DNA from: Acidobacteriota bacterium
Lineage (GTDB): Bacteria; Acidobacteriota; Terriglobia; Terriglobales; Acidobacteriaceae
DNA length: 64,000 nucleotides
Direction of reading: 5' to 3'
Assembly: GCA_021778845.1 (NCBI GenBank)
Contig: JAJYBU010000004.1
Coordinates: 1 to 64,000 of the forward strand
Shown: piece by piece, positions 17,104 through 24,609 of the stretch
Position numbering within the stretch: the stretch's first letter is position 1
How the letters are laid out: each line of letters begins with the position of its first letter
Notes under the pieces: generated by a model
The model's input: the letters and a program-made list of their open reading frames with translations, nothing else
The model's database searches: none
What the model was told of the DNA's origin: nothing
Translations under genes and position numbers: made by a program

Positions 17104-19275
17104 CTAGTGGCCGGTCTGAGAAACAGGAAATTGGTAGATATTGACGCTGATGGGAGCGATCGAGATCGTCGCCGGAGCGTTCCCAATCGAAGATTCCTTA
17201 ATCGCCAGTTGAGCAGCCTGTCCTACATGGTTCACAGCCTCCGGTTTATCGCCGGTCAACTGCCAAAGAGTGGAGGGGCCGGCCAAATGCAAACCGTTCA
17301 CGCTCAAATCGACCTTCTGCTCGGACTCGGTCGCATTCACCACGGAGACGATCAGGTATCTGCGATCGGCACTCAGCGCGGCGTACATATCCAGCGGATA
17401 CGTAGGGCTGCCACTGCTCTTCTCCGGCTGATCGAGGCTGCCGACCGGAAACTTCGGCGCAGGCTGCGGCGAATTGCCGGACAGAGCAACTGGGATCGCA
17501 CCAACGAAATGATCTCCATAGAGCTTGTAGACCAAGCCAAGCCCATTCAACGTCGACGCTGTCTTGTTGAAGTCGATCAGTGAAACGCCCGTGGTCTGCG
17601 CACCCATCGTGAGGAAGTCGGTGTAGCGTGCCATTTCATTCAGAATCATCCCATAGGCCAGTGCCTGCTTCAGGTTCTCGCCAGCGAACGGCGAGCCGCC
17701 GCCGCCAAAGTTGAAGTACGCGTATTCATCGATCGCGAGCGGGATATGATTCTCGACCAACTGCGGAAACCGCTTCTGGTACCCCTCCCACTCTTCGGCC
17801 TTCAACCGCACGGTGTCGGCAGGATAGCGGGACGCCTCCAACAGGGTCTGGTCCCACTTCACATACGCGTCGTCGTTCGGCTGATCTGCCGAGAGGTTCT
17901 TTGCCTTCTGGATGTCCCAGTGATGGCCGCCCCGCGCATACCAGTGCTCGGCAACGATATCGAAGTTCCCCCAGCAATCCTTGATGAAGCCGGCATCCCA
18001 GTCAGACTCAGTACCGTACAGCGGCGCCAGGTTTCCGACATATCTGGCACGCTCGCCAGGAGGCACATTATCGTTCTGCAGCATCAGCCCCGAAGCAATC
18101 AGCGTGATCGAGGGATCGACCTCGCGCATGGCCCTGGCGAACTCGTTGTGCTTCATCATGTAGTACTTCTCGTCCGTGCGGCCGAGCTGCCATGTCCCCC
18201 ACGGTTCGTTGCCAATGTTCCAGAACTTCACGTGGTACGGCTGCGGATGCCCGTTCTTTGCGCGCTTTGCACCCATATAGGTCGTCGCAGCGCCATTCAT
18301 GTACTCAACTTCTTCAGCCGCGGAATGCGAATCGCCAAAGCCCGCGTTCACGCTGACGTAGGGGTCCACATTGATCAGCTTGCACAACTCCATGAACTCA
18401 TCAAGGCCCAGGTCGTTCGTCTGCATCGCGCCCCATGCATGATCAAAGTCCGGCGGGCGCCGGTCGATATCCCCAACGATGTGGTACCAGATCAGCCCCG
18501 ACGTGTAGTTCCCGCCGTACCGCCAGAAGCCCATCTTGATCTGTCGCAGCAGCGACGTCGTGTCCCGGCGAAATCCTTCGACGTTGTCGGCTGGCATCAG
18601 CGACACCGTCCCCACGTGAAACGTCCCGGCACCGGTGCCCGTAATCTCGAAGACGCCGTCCATGGTGTCAGCCTTCGCGGTGAACGTGAACGGAAACTTC
18701 TTGTAGGTACCCGTGAGCGCAGGAATCGTGATCGTCTGCCGATCCGCCGGACCCGCGCCCCAGATCAACGAGACCTTCACCTTGCTGCCAGGAGTTCCGC
18801 GCAGGTAGATCCTGCCCGCGTACTTCTTGTCCTTCACCAACGCGAGTTCCCCCTGCTCAACGCCGTGCGGCGTCATCTCATCCAGACTGATACGCGGGCT
18901 CTGCTCGCCGACAAACGGCTGGCTCTTGTCCATGACGACAACATCGTCACCACCTACCGGATGCCACTGCCGCAGCTTTCCACCGAAAGGGACGCCGCCG
19001 GGTTTAGTCGGTGGCCCAGGCTTCGCCGCCGTAATCGGAAAATAGAACTTCCGGTCATCTAGCATCTCCGCCCAGAGACTGTTGTACATCGTGCTGCGGA
19101 TATGTTCGATGAACTGACCGTAGAGGTACTTCGAAATCGGTGGAGAGGTCGTCTGCGCATCAATCGTTACCTGCAACCGCGCAGGAACACCAGACCCGGC
19201 TTGCTGTGCGCTCGCACCGCCGATACTTCCAAAGCACAAAACCACCGCGGCAAACGCCAATCCCTTCGATCTCAT
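17104..19275 (-). CDS. Alpha-L-arabinofuranosidase, GH51 family
   Basis: The start is ATG at 19275 (MRSKGLAFAAVVLC), with a GGAGGAACG ribosome binding site immediately upstream; a longer frame to 19314 is less likely. A signal peptide ends near ASA-QQ. N-terminal motifs are SKYLYGQFIEH and NSLWAEML. A carbohydrate-binding-like insertion is followed by the barrel with FWRYGGNYTSG, the acid/base motif WNIGNEPWG (Glu near 355) and the nucleophile region LAIDEYAYF (Glu near 516). The family removes arabinofuranosyl side chains from arabinoxylan or arabinan. Together with the GH3 and GH9 enzymes this indicates hemicellulose breakdown. Confidence 0.93.
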   Translation of the reverse strand: MRSKGLAFAAVVLCFGSIGGASAQQAGSGVPARLQVTIDAQTTSPPISKYLYGQFIEHIRSTMYNSLWAEMLDDRKFYFPITAAKPGPPTKPGGVPFGGKLRQWHPVGGDDVVVMDKSQPFVGEQSPRISLDEMTPHGVEQGELALVKDKKYAGRIYLRGTPGSKVKVSLIWGAGPADRQTITIPALTGTYKKFPFTFTAKADTMDGVFEITGTGAGTFHVGTVSLMPADNVEGFRRDTTSLLRQIKMGFWRYGGNYTSGLIWYHIVGDIDRRPPDFDHAWGAMQTNDLGLDEFMELCKLINVDPYVSVNAGFGDSHSAAEEVEYMNGAATTYMGAKRAKNGHPQPYHVKFWNIGNEPWGTWQLGRTDEKYYMMKHNEFARAMREVDPSITLIASGLMLQNDNVPPGERARYVGNLAPLYGTESDWDAGFIKDCWGNFDIVAEHWYARGGHHWDIQKAKNLSADQPNDDAYVKWDQTLLEASRYPADTVRLKAEEWEGYQKRFPQLVENHIPLAIDEYAYFNFGGGGSPFAGENLKQALAYGMILNEMARYTDFLTMGAQTTGVSLIDFNKTASTLNGLGLVYKLYGDHFVGAIPVALSGNSPQPAPKFPVGSLDQPEKSSGSPTYPLDMYAALSADRRYLIVSVVNATESEQKVDLSVNGLHLAGPSTLWQLTGDKPEAVNHVGQAAQLAIKESSIGNAPATISIAPISVNIYQFPVSQTGH

Positions 19276-19335
19276 CGTTCCTCCATACCTCACGCCTGCT
19301 CGTACCCCGGCCACATCAAACGCTTCACTCTCGTC

Positions 19336-19881
19336 CTAACTCAACAGGATCTTGCGCAACGCTCCTTCGGGGTCGTCGACCATGCGGCAATCGTTGTCGA
19401 AGACCATCGTCTGACAATGCGTCGGATCAGTTGCCGTCAGGCTTGGAGTCCACACGTTCAGCTTCAGCATGTCCTCGCTCATGTAGCCGTCGTCCCAATC
19501 CTGCAGGAATGTCTGCTCGATGGCGGTGAAGGCATGCAGACGCTGCGGACAGTTTGCGCCGTACACGAGCGCCGGATACTCCCCCTCCCAGGGCTTCGGA
19601 GCCTTCGCCGGCAGCCAGCGATTCTCACCCGCCATATCCTGCCCGCACGGAATGCCCTTGAATGTCAGGACGCCGCCATCCACAAACCCACGCACCTTGC
19701 CGTACTGGGTCGTCGCCACCTCGGTCTTCGGCGTGCTACAGCCTCCCGGCTCCTGATGCACTGCTGTCTTGGTGCTGTCCGATGCGGCGGCCGAGTCGCT
19801 CAACACCATGCCAAGACTGCCTGCCGCGGACAGTTGCAGCACGTCTCGACGATTGATCTCAACACTTGCAGGACGATTCAT
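19336..19881 (-). pseudogene. Carboxylesterase type B with large internal deletion
   Basis: The 181-residue frame begins as a normal member of the para-nitrobenzyl esterase/carboxylesterase family. It has a Tat-like signal (RRDVLQLSAAGSLG), YGKVRGFVDGGVLTFKGIPCG, and SEDMLKLNVWTPSL. After about residue 155 it jumps directly to the family's C-terminal end, TMVFDNDCRMVDDPEG. Around 330 residues are missing, including the oxyanion/HGGG segment, the GESAGG nucleophile serine and the catalytic Glu and His. The frame is intact, so a stub protein could be made, but it cannot be an esterase. It keeps a strong ribosome binding site (AAGGAGTTCT-ATG) and is the first gene of the GH operon. Confidence 0.8.
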
Positions 19882-21233
19882 AGAACTCCTTGAAAATGAG
19901 AAGGTTTACCCAACGATCAGGGCGCGCGAGACGCCATGAGTCGCTTATTTCATTGTTTAAAGCGAATTAACTCGCTACACATGCAAGGGAAACGCATTCT
20001 GCCCGAGAAGCCTAACCAGTTCGTTGATCCTCTGTCAATTCTAGAAAACCGAGGACAAAGCAGCGCGCCAGCTTAGGCCGTTCCGGCCGCTACGATCGTA
20101 GCCATCAAGGCAGGTCGTTCTATGACGAGAAGCTGGGTGACCGGTCCCTCTCCGCCGCCACGTTGTCCCTTGTGCTCGCGGCACTCTATGGTCATGCCGC
20201 ATCCGCGCCTGCCGCACAAATACGAACCGAGCCATGCCCGCGAAAGCACTCGAGCTCGTCGCCGACAACCATGGCCTCCGGCAGAAGCTGGCCCGCAATA
20301 TCGCTACCTGGAGAATGACCAACGGCGTCATACTGGCATTGGCGGCTCCGGCGTCGCCCACAACGGACCACCAGACAAGCTGCAGTTCTACATCGGACGC
20401 AACGACTGTGCCTGCGGAACATAAGGGCTTGCACTTAAAGTAAACTCGTTCCAGTCAGGAAGCCTTTTAGGAATGAATTAATAAACACTGGTGCTCTCGG
20501 TCGCGACGCGCGATCGCCCTGCCAAGGTCGCCGTTCATCCCCTTTCAAGACTCTGCGCACTTCAGTGGCTCTTCAAACGCTGGTGGCGCTCTCCTGTCAT
20601 CGCGAACTTGCACTGGTTTTACCTGAAGTTCGCGATGCCCTTCAAAGGACTCCCGCTGATCTGCTGCTTATTCCGTGGAGAGCCCCCAGGCATTTACAAA
20701 TATTGAAAACGCCAGAGATAGCAAAGTGGATGGCTGGATCGCTTGCGGCCAGCAACCGGGACAATCGACTGGCTGTATCGGTTTACCCAGAGACGTAGAG
20801 CTTCGTTTGCAAGAGATTTGCAAGGGCGCTTGGACATTCTGGCCTTTTTCGCCATTTCAGCCCCGTTTAGAACGTGCGACTTGCTAATTCCCTTGGCAAC
20901 TCGGGAGACCGATCCCGTCTCTAGCCAAGAGGTCCTGAAAAGATCCAATAAGGGGAAAATCCCGTGTAATGCGTGGTGTAGGGTGCGGTCCGTACCAAGC
21001 AGTTCCAATGAGTCGCGCGACGTTGCCGAAATGGCATGGCAGAGGTCATCGGTTCAAATCTAGACTGGATGACAACCCACTGCTTAATCGATCGATCTTT
21101 CGCCCATAAACACTGGTCGCAGGGCGATGAAGCAAAGGATTCCGATTCAAACTCACTCCCACCCACCTAGGTCTCAAACCATACAGCGAGTCCGGGGCCA
21201 GAATGGTTCCATCCTGGCCAAAGCATGTACGTG
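19882..21233. other. Gene-poor, apparently decayed region
   Basis: These ~1.35 kb contain only short overlapping frames on both strands (for example 20122-20424 plus, 20041-20361 minus, 20565-20798 plus, 20694-21008 minus). None has a recognisable family, a ribosome binding site and a consistent length together. The first ~100 bases upstream of the esterase stub must contain the GH operon promoter. AT-rich sequence around 19947-19980 (GTTTAAAGCGAATTAACTCG) could include an operator. Near 21042-21062, AGAGGTCATCGGTTCAAATC resembles the T-arm of a tRNA but has no matching acceptor or T-stem partner. The stretch is best read as remnants next to an integration site. Confidence 0.5.
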
Positions 21234-21532
21234 TGGTGCGGGCGGGGGGACTTGAACCCCCACGACCTGTTAGGGTCTGCGGATTTTCATACCACTTCAG
21301 CTTTCGCTGCCCCGCTAGAGCGGGTTCGTGGTCTGGACTATCCCTTCACCATTCCCTTAAGGGGATTAGGTGCTGCCCGTCTAGTCTCTACACCTTCCCG
21401 AAAACAACTGGGCTTGGCTCGGGATTGCCAATCAAGGTTTCCCCGACTTTGAGCAGTTCTACTCCGCCGGTTTCCCAGGCGGGCACTCAATTTCCTTAAG
21501 TCCGCTGTGTCTGCCGATTTCACCACGCCCGC
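21234..21532 (-). tRNA. tRNA-Leu (anticodon UAA) interrupted by a group I intron
   Basis: The 5' exon (21532-21498) has acceptor GCGGGCG, TG, the D-arm GTGAAATCGGCAGACAC, anticodon stem GCGGA and loop bases CTT. The 3' exon (21287-21234) begins AAAATCCGC, continues with a long variable arm (GACC-CTAACA-GGTC), then a perfect T-arm GGGGGTTCAAGTCCCCC, acceptor CGCCCGC, A and an encoded CCA. Joining the exons gives an 89-nt class II tRNA with a 5-bp anticodon stem GCGGA/TCCGC, loop CTTAAAA and anticodon TAA. The intron sits between the first and second anticodon bases, the position known for cyanobacterial and plastid tRNA-Leu(UAA) introns. A TATGAT at 21559-21554 (minus strand) may be the -10 box. 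Confidence 0.93.
21288..21497 (-). ncRNA. Group I self-splicing intron (IC3-like), 210 nt
   Basis: The 5' splice site follows U34. Exon ACUU pairs with intron GAGU to form P1 with the required U.G pair. P2 is CCGCC/GGCGG. The conserved core is recognisable: GGCAATCCCGAGCCAAGCCC (P4/J/P6 side), GGTGTAGAGACTAGACGG (P7 5' strand and P3 3' strand), and GATAGTCC, whose TAGTC pairs with GACTA to close P7. P8 is CACC/GGTG. P9 hairpins are CCCGCT/AGCGGG and CAGC-GAAA-GCTG with a GNRA tetraloop. The intron ends in G (omega G) before exon AAAATCC. No homing-endonuclease frame fits in it. The size is close to that of minimal bacterial tRNA introns. Confidence 0.93.
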
Positions 21533-21576
21533 GCAAAACTGACGACAGTTCACATCATAATGCAAGCGCTAACGGC

Positions 21577-21780
21577 CTATGCGTCTTCGGCCAAGCGGAT
21601 GGCTTCCACTCGGCCAGAGCTTTTCTTAGAAATTGTCTTTTTCTTTGGACGTGGCCTCATGACGTTGATCGCGGAAGCATCAAGTTGCGTCTTCAAAGGT
21701 GCCGCGTAATATTTCTCAATCATCTCCGCGGTTGTCCGGCAGTTCTTGGCAATCTGGTACATATCCGCACCTTCGAGCAC
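21577..21780 (-). pseudogene. Tyrosine recombinase (phage-type integrase), C-terminal remnant
   Basis: Sixty-seven residues match the extreme C-terminus of a common integrase family: LEGADMYQIAKNCRTTAEMI, then EKYYAAPLKTQLDASAINVM. This includes the nucleophilic Tyr region (EKYYA). The upstream sequence in this frame reaches a TGA within a few codons, and the Arg/His/Arg core domains are absent. It lies 45 bases from the 5' end of the split tRNA-Leu, on the same strand. This is the normal neighbourhood of an integrase whose attachment site is that tRNA. It is a scar of a lost or rearranged integrative element. Confidence 0.85.
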
Positions 21781-21898
21781 ACTTCTTGAGCATCACGAAA
21801 AGTGTGCAAGAGTTGCGTCATTCTGGAGAGCACTACTCTTCCAGGATAAAGCTTTACTTATTAGATACTTGCATTCATTATCGGTCTAGACTTTTACG

Positions 21899-21937
21899 AT
21901 TTAAGTCCACGGTATCTGCCGATTTCACCATCCCGGC
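21899..21937 (-). pseudogene. Truncated tRNA-Leu, 5' half only
   Basis: The minus strand reads acceptor-like GCCGGGA, TG, D-arm GTGAAATCGGCAGATAC, anticodon stem GTGGA and CTTAAAT, then diverges (CGTAAAAGTC) with no 3' half. Bases 21916-21930 are identical to 21511-21525 in the D-arm of the split tRNA-Leu, and 31 bases align with about five differences. It is in the same orientation ~405 bases away, with the integrase remnant between them. It is either an attachment-site duplicate or a broken original tRNA-Leu gene. Confidence 0.8.
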
Positions 21938-22054
21938 GCCGGAGGCTCTCGCTTATCGTATCGCGTTCGGGCACCTATTGTGTTTCTGTTGGAACCGTGA
22001 GGTGCCGATGCGCGTACCTGCTCAAAGCCTAAGCATTGATGGCGGCCTTCGACC

Positions 22055-23308
22055 ATGCCAATCTTCGAGATATTCAAACAAACTATCTCCGCTCTGTGGG
22101 ACACGAAGCTTCGCAGCTTTCTTACCATGTTTGGGATTATCTGGGGCATCACTTCGGTGATTCTCCTAGTGGGGCTCGGCATTGGTTTTGGCATCGACCA
22201 GCGCAATCATCTACGATCCATCGGGACCGACATCGCTATTTGCTTTGGCGGTAAGACGGCGATGCCGTTCGGCGGATATGCAGCCGGACGTAACGTAGCC
22301 CTCACGCTGGACGACGCGATTGCCATTCGGGAGGGAGCGCCTCTGATCCTCCACGTATCGCCCGAACTTCGCCGTACCGTCACTGAGGTGAGCCGCTGGA
22401 ATGCTGCCAGCCGTGCCGTTCGAGGAGTATGGCCCGACTACCAGGCCTTTCGCTCGCTCCACGTAGAACTTGGACGAGTGATGACGGCCGAGGACGAGAG
22501 AGACGGAGCACGCGTCGTTCTCCTTGGCGCGGAATCAAACCGTCAACTCTTTCCCGGCAAACCTGCCATTGGTGAATCACTGACGATCGCGGGTTATCCG
22601 TATACCGTCATCGGCGTGCTTGCCAGCAAAGAGCAGAATGGCAGCTATGGTTCTGGCCCTGACAATTCTCAACTCTTTGTTCCATTCTCTTCCATGGAGC
22701 GCGACTTCCCTCCTAACGACAAGGGTGACTTCCCCGGAATTGTGAGCAATATTGTTGTACAGCCTGTTTCTGCTGCGGTGCATGTCGCCGCACTGCACGA
22801 GGTGCGACATATCCTCGGTGATCGCCACCACTTCGACCCCGCGGATCTCGATGCAGTCTGGGTGTGGGATACGCTCGAAGGAGCTCAGTTCACAGACAAT
22901 ATCTTCCACGCCATGACCGTTTTCTTCGCTGCTGTGGCACTGCTCACGCTTGCGCTGGGAGGCATTGGTGTGATGAACATCATGCTCGTAGCGGTCTCCG
23001 AGCGAACCCGTGAAATTGGCGTGAGAAAGGCGCTCGGAGCGACGGCGGTAGACATTCGCCGTCAGTTTCTCGTGGAGTCCGCCATTATCACTCTGGTAAG
23101 TGGAACACTGGGACTGCTCTCTGGGGTCGGCATCATCGTCACGATGCGTCTGGTTCCACTCCCCGAGTTTCTTCCGCATCCGGTCATCTCTGCGACAGCG
23201 ATCATCGCTTCGCTGGTCACGCTTGCAGCGATCACCGTAACCGCGGGAACCTATCCTGCGCTGCGTGCTGCGAACCTCACACCCATCGAGTGCCTGCGCA
23301 CCGACTAG
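22055..23308 (+). CDS. MacB-type ABC transporter permease
   Basis: This 417-residue protein starts MPIFEIFKQTISALWDTKLR, has one N-terminal membrane helix (SFLTMFGIIWGITSVILLVG), a large periplasmic domain (~45-280), and three C-terminal helices. It contains the FtsX/MacB signature GGIGVMNIMLVAVSERTREI followed by GVRKALGA. Such permeases work with a separate ATPase and often a membrane-fusion protein in export of peptides, lipoproteins or drugs, or in mechanotransmission. No ATPase lies nearby; upstream is the tRNA/integrase scar. No convincing ribosome binding site precedes the ATG. The second permease follows at 23325. Confidence 0.85.
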   Translation: MPIFEIFKQTISALWDTKLRSFLTMFGIIWGITSVILLVGLGIGFGIDQRNHLRSIGTDIAICFGGKTAMPFGGYAAGRNVALTLDDAIAIREGAPLILHVSPELRRTVTEVSRWNAASRAVRGVWPDYQAFRSLHVELGRVMTAEDERDGARVVLLGAESNRQLFPGKPAIGESLTIAGYPYTVIGVLASKEQNGSYGSGPDNSQLFVPFSSMERDFPPNDKGDFPGIVSNIVVQPVSAAVHVAALHEVRHILGDRHHFDPADLDAVWVWDTLEGAQFTDNIFHAMTVFFAAVALLTLALGGIGVMNIMLVAVSERTREIGVRKALGATAVDIRRQFLVESAIITLVSGTLGLLSGVGIIVTMRLVPLPEFLPHPVISATAIIASLVTLAAITVTAGTYPALRAANLTPIECLRTD

Positions 23309-23324
23309 ACACGGAGACCACTCT

Positions 23325-24581
23325 ATGAACATGGGCGAAGCTCTCACTGAATCCGTCGAATCGTTGCGCCGTAACCGCTTGCGCTCCGGTCTGACGATGC
23401 TCGGGATTGTGTGGGGCCTGGTCACGGTCGTACTGCTACTTAGCTATGGCCACGCTGTCGGAGACGCCGTCATGGAGGGCTTCCTTGGCTTCGGCCACAA
23501 CGTCATCATGGTCTGGGGAGGGCAGACCTCGATGCAGGCAGGTGGCCAGCGCTCCGGGCAAAAGGTTCGCCTGAAGGACGGCGACATGGATGCCATCCGT
23601 GACTCACTTCCCTACCTCAGCGCCATCTCTCGAGAGACGGATGACTCGTTCAGCGTCAAGTACGGACCAAAAGTTGTGCTCATTCAGTCCAAGGCCATCG
23701 ACCTTCCGTACGGACGCATGCGTCGCCTGGACGTTGAACAGGGGCGATATTTCGAGGCCGACGACTTCAGTGAGCATCGCCAGGTGATTATCTTTGGCGC
23801 GCATGCTGCGCAGAAGCTATTCAACGGCTATCCGCCAGTGGGCGAGGTCGTGGAGGTTGAAGGCCAGCCCTTCACTGTCATCGGAGTGCTCCGCAACAAG
23901 ATCCAGGACTCATCCAACAACGGACCTGACAACGAGAATATCTTCGTGCCGTTCGACACCATGCGCACCCTGCGCCAGCAACGCGATCCCGATTCCATCG
24001 TCTTCCAACCGTCAACGCCTGAGTTGCATCTGCGCGCGCTACAAGCGGTGCGAACCGTGCTCGCCCAGCGCCACCACTTCAATCCTCTTGACGAAAAGGC
24101 GATTGGCTCATGGGACACCATCGACGATGGCAAGCAACTCGTTCAGTTCTCGTTTGCCTTGCAGGTGTTGCTCGGCATTATCGGCGCAATGACCCTGGCT
24201 GTCGGCGGAGTGGGTGTAATGAACATCATGCTGGTCTCAGTGACAGAACGCACGCGTGAGATCGGCCTGATGAAAGCCCTTGGCGCTCGCCCCCGCGATA
24301 TCCTTGCTCATTTCTTACTTGAGAGCATTGTGCTGACCTTCCTTGCCGGTCTCGCGGGAGTCATTGTTGCTTTCATTACCATCTATCTGGTGCCGCCGAT
24401 GCCACTCTACTCTGCGATGTACCAGACAGCGAACCACGACGGCGATATTATTCTGCGCGCGTCGACAAGCATCATGCTCGTGTCCTTCGTCATCCTGGCA
24501 ATGGTGGGAGTCGTATCTGGCCTACTGCCTGCGATACGCGCCGCAAAGATGAATCCCGTCGTCGCGCTTCGCCATGAGTAG
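23325..24581 (+). CDS. MacB-type ABC transporter permease (second of pair)
   Basis: The start is ATG at 23325 (MNMGEALTESVESLRRNRLR) with GGAG eight bases upstream. A longer frame from 23265 overlaps the previous gene. The topology matches its neighbour: an N-terminal helix (SGLTMLGIVWGLVTVVLLLS), a periplasmic MacB_PCD-like domain, then GGVGVMNIMLVSVTERTREI, GLMKALGA and three C-terminal helices. It is 16 bases downstream of the first permease, so the two probably form a heterodimeric permease. The ATP-binding subunit is missing from the neighbourhood. Confidence 0.87.
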   Translation: MNMGEALTESVESLRRNRLRSGLTMLGIVWGLVTVVLLLSYGHAVGDAVMEGFLGFGHNVIMVWGGQTSMQAGGQRSGQKVRLKDGDMDAIRDSLPYLSAISRETDDSFSVKYGPKVVLIQSKAIDLPYGRMRRLDVEQGRYFEADDFSEHRQVIIFGAHAAQKLFNGYPPVGEVVEVEGQPFTVIGVLRNKIQDSSNNGPDNENIFVPFDTMRTLRQQRDPDSIVFQPSTPELHLRALQAVRTVLAQRHHFNPLDEKAIGSWDTIDDGKQLVQFSFALQVLLGIIGAMTLAVGGVGVMNIMLVSVTERTREIGLMKALGARPRDILAHFLLESIVLTFLAGLAGVIVAFITIYLVPPMPLYSAMYQTANHDGDIILRASTSIMLVSFVILAMVGVVSGLLPAIRAAKMNPVVALRHE

Positions 24582-24609
24582 CCGTCCTAAACGCGCGAAT
24601 GCAAATGCC

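Noticed and set aside
21036..21070. Possible tRNA at the AGAGGTCATCGGTTCAAATC sequence
   Set aside because: Only the T-arm 5' part looks right. There is no matching T-stem 3' strand, acceptor or anticodon arm, so it is at best a fragment.
21203..21499. Plus-strand open frame of 98 codons (and another at 21225-21452) covering the tRNA-Leu region
   Set aside because: It is the antisense translation of the split tRNA-Leu and its intron. The RNA structure explains the sequence fully.
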